Source: Antennarius striatus
Lineage: Eukaryota > Chordata > Actinopteri > Lophiiformes > Antennariidae
Reading direction: 5' to 3'
Length of the DNA stretch: 64,000 nucleotides
Assembly: GCF_040054535.1 (NCBI RefSeq)
Contig: NC_090795.1
Location: forward strand, 4,377,501 to 4,441,500
Part shown: piece by piece, positions 58,201 to 64,000 of the stretch
Layout: every line of letters begins with the position of its first letter
Position numbering within the stretch: position 1 is the stretch's first letter
Translations under genes and position numbers: made by a program
Notes under the pieces: model-generated
Seen by the model: the letters and a program-made list of their open reading frames with translations, nothing else
The model's database searches: none
Told to the model about the DNA's origin: nothing

Positions 58201-59271
58201 TGAATAATGCTGTGGAATAATGAAGTGGGGAGCAAAGGCTGTAGCCCAGGGCTTTGACCGTCGCTGTGACCTGATTATGTCAAGGGCTGTCAGCCACCGA
58301 GACACTACAAAAGCACAGAGCATCCCATCAAGTCCATATCCACAGTGATCTGTCCCCAGCGCTCCAGGCACCTCCAGAGCCAGGGAAGTCCATACTGTCT
58401 CATTAGTGACATTTAGCATTGGGCGCTCAGACAACACATTACCGTAAACTGGTCACACTGGTGGAACTGAAACTCCACTTGGGTAAGCTAAATGTCAAGT
58501 GCAACATAAAAATCAACTGCTTTCGCATTTTTATAGCGCCGAGAAATGCCAACTATTTGGGTAAACTTGCTGTGTTTGTATAAAGTTTGCGTTAAAGACA
58601 GCGCAAGCGCTGAGAGACGAAACAGGGGTTAAAGTAAATAACCCGGAGTGGCATTAAAGGGCACATTGACCATACAGTTTTCCTTTAATATGTATTGTGT
58701 GCACCTGTGATAAGATGATTCATTAGATAGGGTCCCACAATGACAAGCATCATCGTTCAAACCTCTGGCTACTGATGGAACAATTCCGCAGCCACCCTGT
58801 AAATATGACAAGGTCAGCGTTTTGCTGCAACACAAGAATGCGGATAAGAGAAAGGAGGGATTTGTTTATTCCCAAAAAAGCTTAACAGAAAATGGGGTAG
58901 AATGTAGACGTACATAGAAAAGCGTTGAGGAAAGATCACAAATACTATACAAACGTTATTTGGATCCACACGTTCACACATGATGGATGACACAGCAACA
59001 CATTGCCATGGAAAGTCTGTGCAGCATCTAATTATCTGCTTGTATGACCGATCATTCAGAAAGAACGTTAGGCCAGCAACACTCACCTGTCCTTGAGCGT
59101 TGGTGACCAGCTGCCCGGTTGCTCCCTGGAGGTTCGACAGGGTGTTTCCGAACACCTGAGAACCGGTGATGGATCCCATGGCTGCCGCTGCCGCTACCTG
59201 ACTGGCCAACGGATTCAGCTGGTGAGAGGCAAGGACATCGTTTGTCAAGGCGGTGTTTGTTTGCGACATCC
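44418..59271 (-). CDS. pou6f2: POU6F2 POU-homeodomain transcription factor, 3' five coding exons (5' part missing)
   Basis: Coding exons seen: 59271-59087, 54873-54664, 53049-52908, 48869-48701 and 44817-44418 (or 44925-44418), about 367 aa, with consistent phases. The first three encode a low-complexity activation region with repeated LVTNAQGQ/LLTNAQGQ blocks, an IIATVIGNQILPVINTQG segment and a Ser-rich run. The fourth and fifth carry the POU-specific domain (VNLEEIREFAKAFKIRRLSL through ERWMAEAE) and the homeodomain (RKRRTSFTPQALEILN through VVRVWFCNKRQALK) with the class-typical Cys in WFCNKR. POU6F2 is a retina- and brain-expressed nuclear factor. The exon at 59271 begins in mid-codon, so at least one upstream coding exon is outside the window or unrecognised. 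Very close to human in the POU part. Confidence 0.95.
44818..44925 (-). other. pou6f2: Alternative 36-codon extension of the last pou6f2 exon
   Basis: An upstream acceptor (TTCTCCCCAG) at 44926 adds exactly 108 nt in frame. The added peptide starts (R)HTILRSHFFLPQEAQENT and ends LNPGLLYPA before RFEKLD. It falls inside the POU-specific domain and closely resembles the insert that I recall in the longer human POU6F2 isoform. Confidence 0.85.
44926..48700 (-). other. pou6f2: pou6f2 intron (POU-specific exon to last exon)
   Basis: 3.8 kb intron between GTAAGA and the alternative acceptor. No repeat family or extra exon was recognised. Confidence 0.7.
48870..52907 (-). other. pou6f2: pou6f2 intron
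   Basis: 4.0 kb between the donor GTAAGT at 52907 and the acceptor GTTGTAG at 48870. A short AGAC/AGAT run lies near 49965-49989. Nothing else assigned. Confidence 0.7.
53050..54663 (-). other. pou6f2: pou6f2 intron
   Basis: 1.6 kb between GTAACA at 54663 and a triple-CAG acceptor at 53050. No further feature recognised. Confidence 0.7.
55220..55281. repeat. (GT)n microsatellite in pou6f2 intron
   Basis: About 62 bp of pure GT. Confidence 0.96.
55782..55809. repeat. Perfect 11-bp inverted repeat
   Basis: AGAGCTACTTC (55782-55792), loop TGCAAA, GAAGTAGCTCT (55799-55809). Forms an 11-bp hairpin in RNA from either strand. Confidence 0.85.
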
Positions 59272-60625
59272 CTGACACAGAATTCTTAGAGAGCAGGTTT
59301 AGGATAGCTCAGCATGGAGGGAGGGTGGGGGGGTGACTCCATCCTTTGTCGTAGAAGCCAGAGTAAGCTAACTGTAGCGAGGTCTATATAGTCCGGTGGA
59401 GAGGGCTGTGCAGTCCATCATGCAGCTCCCAGAGGCCTGTGCTGCTGGACCCAGTGGGAGGCTCACTAGAAGGTGGGGAGGAGCGGTGAGAACATGAGGG
59501 TGGCTGTGAATAAGTGGCCATTTTACCACTCTAAGTGCTTCCTCTGGCCTGTCGGGTTCCCCACGGGCCGAGTTGAGTCTATCCGCCCACGACACCGGCA
59601 CAACAGCATCCCACTCTAACAATACCGCCATGCATCACTGTATCGCCAACCCCTTCAATAAGCTTCGACTAAGAATTCCTCCCGCGTCATAATGCACTAG
59701 CACGCCGTTACTTTTGAAGGAGAGGAGGGTTAAAATGACCATCTTTACCCTTGCTGTAATGGACTCATCTAGGCTGGCCTACGGTTGTGAAAAGAGGCTC
59801 CTTGCTACAGGGAGAGGCTGTAGAGCCCCGCCACATCGACAAGATTACCCATATAAATCAAGCTAACCACTTATTAGGGGGCTGAAAATGCACTGCTGAT
59901 TTGGTTGTAGTGCAGCAGAGCAAAGTCTTATTAGGTTGAGTAAGTAGATCAAAGACCGAGAAGAGACAGGAGACCTCCCAATTACTCAACAGAATAGAGA
60001 AATAATGGAAACACTGCTTTAGAGCAGGCTGCCCCGCTCCCTGCTGCTTATTGGCTACATTCAAACAAAAAGTGCTGAAATTAAAAGAACAGCTGATATA
60101 AAAGGTTTAAAATGACACGTCTGTATGCTTAAGCTTATGGAAAACGCAACGTGCCATAAAACGAATCCTTCCTATACCCCTCTCCGCACACTGTAGGGAA
60201 TTGAGGTCTGTTCATCCGAGATCATTCAGATGCCATTCATCTTTTATCATACCCCGCCACCATATATTATTACACTTTCTGAAATCAAATGATGAAAAAA
60301 TGCCACGGAGCGATCAATACTTTTTCATTGACAGTAAAGGTTAAGCACATTAAGAATGACACCGCATTTGTCTTATGAAATCATATTTCATGTTGGTGGC
60401 CTCAAATTGGCTGTGATTGATATTACCTCCTCTTGTCTGAAAGTCATCCAGTTTTTTTCTCGATAATCGCGAGGCTGTCTTTTATATGTCCAGGGAACGT
60501 CCTTTGGAAAATCTTGAAGTTTAAAATGTTGGAAAAAGCCTGACTATGACCTTGCGTGCAAAAAGTAAGCTGGAATCAATCTATAACGTTTGATAGTGAT
60601 CCCCCTAAACTCCAACAAAGTATAG
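59272..60625. other. pou6f2 5' intron, no exon seen
   Basis: Upstream of the first recognised pou6f2 coding exon. No Gln/Pro-rich upstream exon like that of human POU6F2 was found. Confidence 0.5.
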
Positions 60626-60636
60626 TATACTATGTT

Positions 60637-60763
60637 CATTCATTCATTCATCTTCCAACCCGCTTAATCCGCTAACGCAGGTCACGGGGTAGCCAGTCCC
60701 TATCCTGGCAGTCTCAGGGCGTGAGGCGGGGGACACTCCGGGCACCACGCCAGTGTACCGCGG
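60637..60763 (-). mobile_element. 5'-truncated SINE tail copy with intact target-site duplication
   Basis: A 127-bp insertion ending, on the minus strand, in GATGAATGAATGAATG. It is flanked by a perfect 11-bp direct repeat TATACTATGTT (60626-60636 and 60764-60774). Its internal wording (ggtcacggggtagccagtcc, ctcagggcgtgaggcggggg) is a widespread fish retroposon tail. No Pol III promoter boxes remain. Confidence 0.85.
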
Positions 60764-60774
60764 TATACTATGTT

Positions 60775-63700
60775 ATGGTCTTAAAATAAAGGACATTGCT
60801 GTTTATGATCACTAAACTCTAAGAGTGGAAGATGAATGCATTGGTTCGGTATTGGATTGCAGCATGCATTGCATCGAAACCTCAATAATAGATCTAGTGC
60901 ATGATAACTGCAAGGAAAAACAAACAAAAAGGCTTCAACCAGACGTCCAAACACCAATTAGCAAGGAGAATACAAAACTGCATGATAAAATGAACTCAGA
61001 ATGGGAGAAGTGTGATCAAAATAACCAAAGACAACAATTATTAATGAGAAGATGTACATCAATGGAATTCAGTTGCCAATCTATCTGTTAACTGAATAGT
61101 TTGAACATTTAATTACAGTTTGGAGAGTTTTACATGTAACTTCTGTTTCTTCTTTTCCACAAAATATGTAATATAGAATTGGTATTGTAGTACGATTTCT
61201 ATCCAAACACTTCTAGTAATATTTGCTGAATTTTTTTCTTACAAAGTAAGGGATTTATATTTTCAATAAAGATGCATCGGCTATCAGTCAAACGGTCATT
61301 TACTCAAAATGTTTTGCACCCTGAGTATGAAAGAAGTTTTAAGGACATTTAACTCAATTAGATATTTTTCTTATTTGATTACAAAAAAAATATGTGCATC
61401 ATTAAATGTACCTCAGAAAGAATTTTTTTAGCATCATCAAGTCTCATGAAATGCGTAACCATGGATATTACAGTACCTAAATGCCACATGTTTTTGCAAA
61501 CATTTACTTTTTCACTTACTGTAAGCCTTTAACCCAGTGTTGACCAATTTAAGTAAAACATTATGATAAATGTCCAATGATATATATGCTTGTGAATTAA
61601 CATGGAAGAACTAAGGTTTTATTGGATGAGACAAGAGAAACAATCATCTGTGGATTTTTCTCCATTCAATGACAGACATAAGCAGATGCTTTTGTTTTGA
61701 AAGTATCTTATTTTTTTCTTAGCCTCTCTCTTATATCTGAAAAGAACAGCAGCTATAGGGATGATAATGGTGTTTTCTTGTTTGTTAAAATAAGTTTCAA
61801 TTTTACTGTATATATGTGCATAAATACTTCTTCAAAATACTACCAAATTCGAGTTTCATTTCTTACAGCAGTGGACAGGAAGCAATAAAACATGGACCAG
61901 CCACTGTGGCCATTCGGTATCTTGAATATTGTACATAAAAAAACCTCCAAAGTGTTAATAATATGGGCCTTTAATCCAAGCTGCTGAACACAGCATGGCT
62001 GGATGGAAACAAGTAGGAAAAGCAACACAGCCAGTTAAGCAGAGTTAAACAGAGGCTACAGATCAACACACAGGTAATGTGATCTGCTCAGGCGAGCACA
62101 CCCTGCAGATCTGCTGTGCTTGGTGTCATTGTGTGAGTGATATTCTGTTGGTGGATTCTTTGAAATATTATCATTGCGTTCCATTCGATGATAGTCCTTT
62201 CCGATACTATGTTAGTCTGGTAAATCCAGGTAAGAAGAGAGCCGGCTTTATTGCTGCATTTTCCAGCTCTGGGTAATGTGGATAGTAGAAAGAACTACCA
62301 GGAATAAGGATAGTCGAGGTTGTGTTCAACACCTAAACAGGTGATTTTCCGCCGCGGTGACTCCTCTCAACACCTCAGCAGGAGGCACAAAATGACAGAG
62401 CCGGCCCAGCATTTGTACTGATTGCACGTGTAGGGAGGAGATAAATGGTGATCTTCTAGTTTGCAGAGCCTGCTTGTTAACCATTCTGTTTCATTCCAAA
62501 GGACGCCATGAGGATTTTGAGGAGCGCAGACAGTCAGATGTGCATTGGTCGGATAAAAACAGATGCAAAAAAATAAACTGAAGTTGGAGTATTGGCTGTG
62601 ATGTTAAAACCAAATTCAAATCACACACCATAGAGCTTCGGCTACCTCTATTATATCATATGACTTCCCCCGTCACCTTTTAGTTACAGCAACTGCTATC
62701 ACTTTCTGAACGATCACACTTTAATATTGCCAAATATGCAGGGCCAGACAGGGATCAACAAACACAAAGTAAATGTCTCTGAGGGGACACAAAGCTTGCA
62801 AATTGTTAAAAATGCATCTTTTCTCCGGACGGCATGAAAGGGAGGGAATCTAAACTCCGCCAGACTCTCCTTCGCATGTTTGACCATGAGGGTCACCTGG
62901 TGCAGCAACCCGTGTAATCTCAGAGAATAGAGGGAAAAATAGCATCCCCGCAAACCGTGGAGAGACCCCATGCGAGCCAAAATTGTCTGACACAAACTAA
63001 CTGGAGTATTCTTGGTTTTTGTTCTTTTTTACGTGGAGCGTTTGGAAACTAATTGCTTTTTTTGTTCTGGACCTTTACAGGTTCACAAAAAAGAACAACA
63101 ACAAAAAGCAGCAGAGATAAATGGATAAAGAAATACAGACAGGAGCGGGTTTGTCTTCAAACTTCTTCACTGCTCACCTGTGAGTCATCACACATTCGTC
63201 TAATACAATGGGGAAAATTAAAAGATGTAGCTTTAAAGAAACTATGAAAATATAATGTAACATAATACATTAATGTAGATGCAAAATAATATGTGAAAAT
63301 CACTCTTTACCATCTATTCTCATGCAGCTTTCGACATGAATTTTGTATTTTTGTATTTTGTACAAGGTTTTTTTTGTTTTTATTAGCAATTTTTTCTGTT
63401 CTGTCCTGTAAATTAGGTCCAATTTATAACATCAGCAACGAAAAGGAAGTCAGACAGCAAAGGATTAGGGTTGAAAAGAAGAACTGGGATTGGGCCTGAG
63501 ATTGATTGCATTTAGAAGTGTGTATAGGAGCAGCAGATGATGCTTCACTCCCAACCATTCAAATCTAAATTTGCCAAACAAGTCAACAGCAGTGTTGTTT
63601 GTGAGAAGAAGGCCCTTCATCTGCAGAACAACTTGGAGATTTCCCTCATTCTTCCCAACATCTCTGTCTCCTCTCGTTCCTTCCTCACCCTGAAATGAAT

Positions 63701-64000
63701 GTAATCAGCTGTGACACCAGAAAACACGTTCTCTGTCTGTCAGAAGTCTGCTAGTCTTCTGCTGACAGTCCTCCGCTGACTCTCCCCCCAGTTCCCCAGC
63801 TCCCCTCCCTCACATCCACCGCTCTTATGAACATCGAAATGCTATTAGGCCCTCTGAAACACCTCTGGTCCCTAGGTTAGAGGGGCCTCGCACTGTGGTC
63901 GTGCACTCTGAGCCCTCTGAGCGCCGGCTGTTGCTCGCCATTGGGCCTCTGCTCCAACCGTAACGAAAAACAAAGCAAAAAAAAAAAAAAGTGGCATTCT
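60775..64000. other. Probable pou6f2 intron to the window edge
   Basis: AT-rich sequence without a recognised exon, RNA gene or repeat family. It ends in an A-rich run at 63978-63990. Confidence 0.4.

Larger units (their letters stand above)
54874..59086 (-). other. pou6f2: pou6f2 intron
   Basis: 4.2 kb between GTGAGT at 59086 and TTTGTAG at 54874. It contains a GT microsatellite and a perfect hairpin, described separately. Confidence 0.7.

Noticed and set aside
60825-61091. 88-codon frame near the right end
   Set aside because: No recognised similarity; AT-rich intron sequence of pou6f2.

Overview
The window is vertebrate nuclear DNA and almost certainly comes from a ray-finned (teleost) fish. 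It has long CA/GT and ATC microsatellites, tRNA-derived SINEs with GAAT/GGAT tails, a MITE with GCTAA-rich arms of a kind common in teleosts, and GT-AG genes with short introns. Five protein genes are recognisable. All exon boundaries given here were read by eye from splice sites, reading-frame continuity and remembered similarity to the human families; no alignment was run.

Layout. 3.2-4.8 kb (minus): myc, two coding exons, 429 aa, with a likely noncoding exon 1 and an E2F-type promoter element near 5.4 kb. 5.6-14.4 kb: intergenic, with two tRNA-derived SINEs, a hAT-like terminus and a CTCF-like motif. 14.9-20.9 kb (plus): ankh, twelve coding exons, 499 aa, complete. 23.3-30.0 kb (minus, tail to tail with ankh): otulin, ten coding exons, about 745 aa if every exon is used, complete OTU core. 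32.0-33.2 kb (minus): yae1, three exons, 225 aa, complete. 33.3-44.4 kb: mostly unassigned DNA, including a probable long 3' UTR of pou6f2 and an orphan promoter-like patch at 40.9-41.1 kb. 44.4-59.3 kb and beyond (minus): pou6f2, five coding exons seen. Its 5' exons lie past the right edge or were not recognised.

The genes do not form one pathway: Myc is a bHLH-Zip transcription factor, ANKH a membrane exporter that controls extracellular pyrophosphate, OTULIN a Met1-linked ubiquitin protease, YAE1 an Fe-S cluster adaptor for ABCE1, and POU6F2 a POU-homeodomain factor. Their order joins blocks that, from memory, lie on three human chromosomes (8q24; 5p15.2 for ANKH-OTULIN; 7p14 for YAE1-POU6F2).

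Most interesting points: (1) the fish otulin carries three extra exons for an acidic, probably disordered N-terminal half. All three are multiples of three and flanked by phase-2 introns, so any subset can be skipped; skipping all three gives about 360 aa, close to human OTULIN. (2) Its predicted N-terminus (MGSSCC) fits N-myristoylation plus palmitoylation. (3) pou6f2 keeps an alternative acceptor that adds a 36-codon segment inside the POU-specific domain, as in human. (4) A 127-bp SINE tail copy has a perfect 11-bp target-site duplication, suggesting recent insertion.
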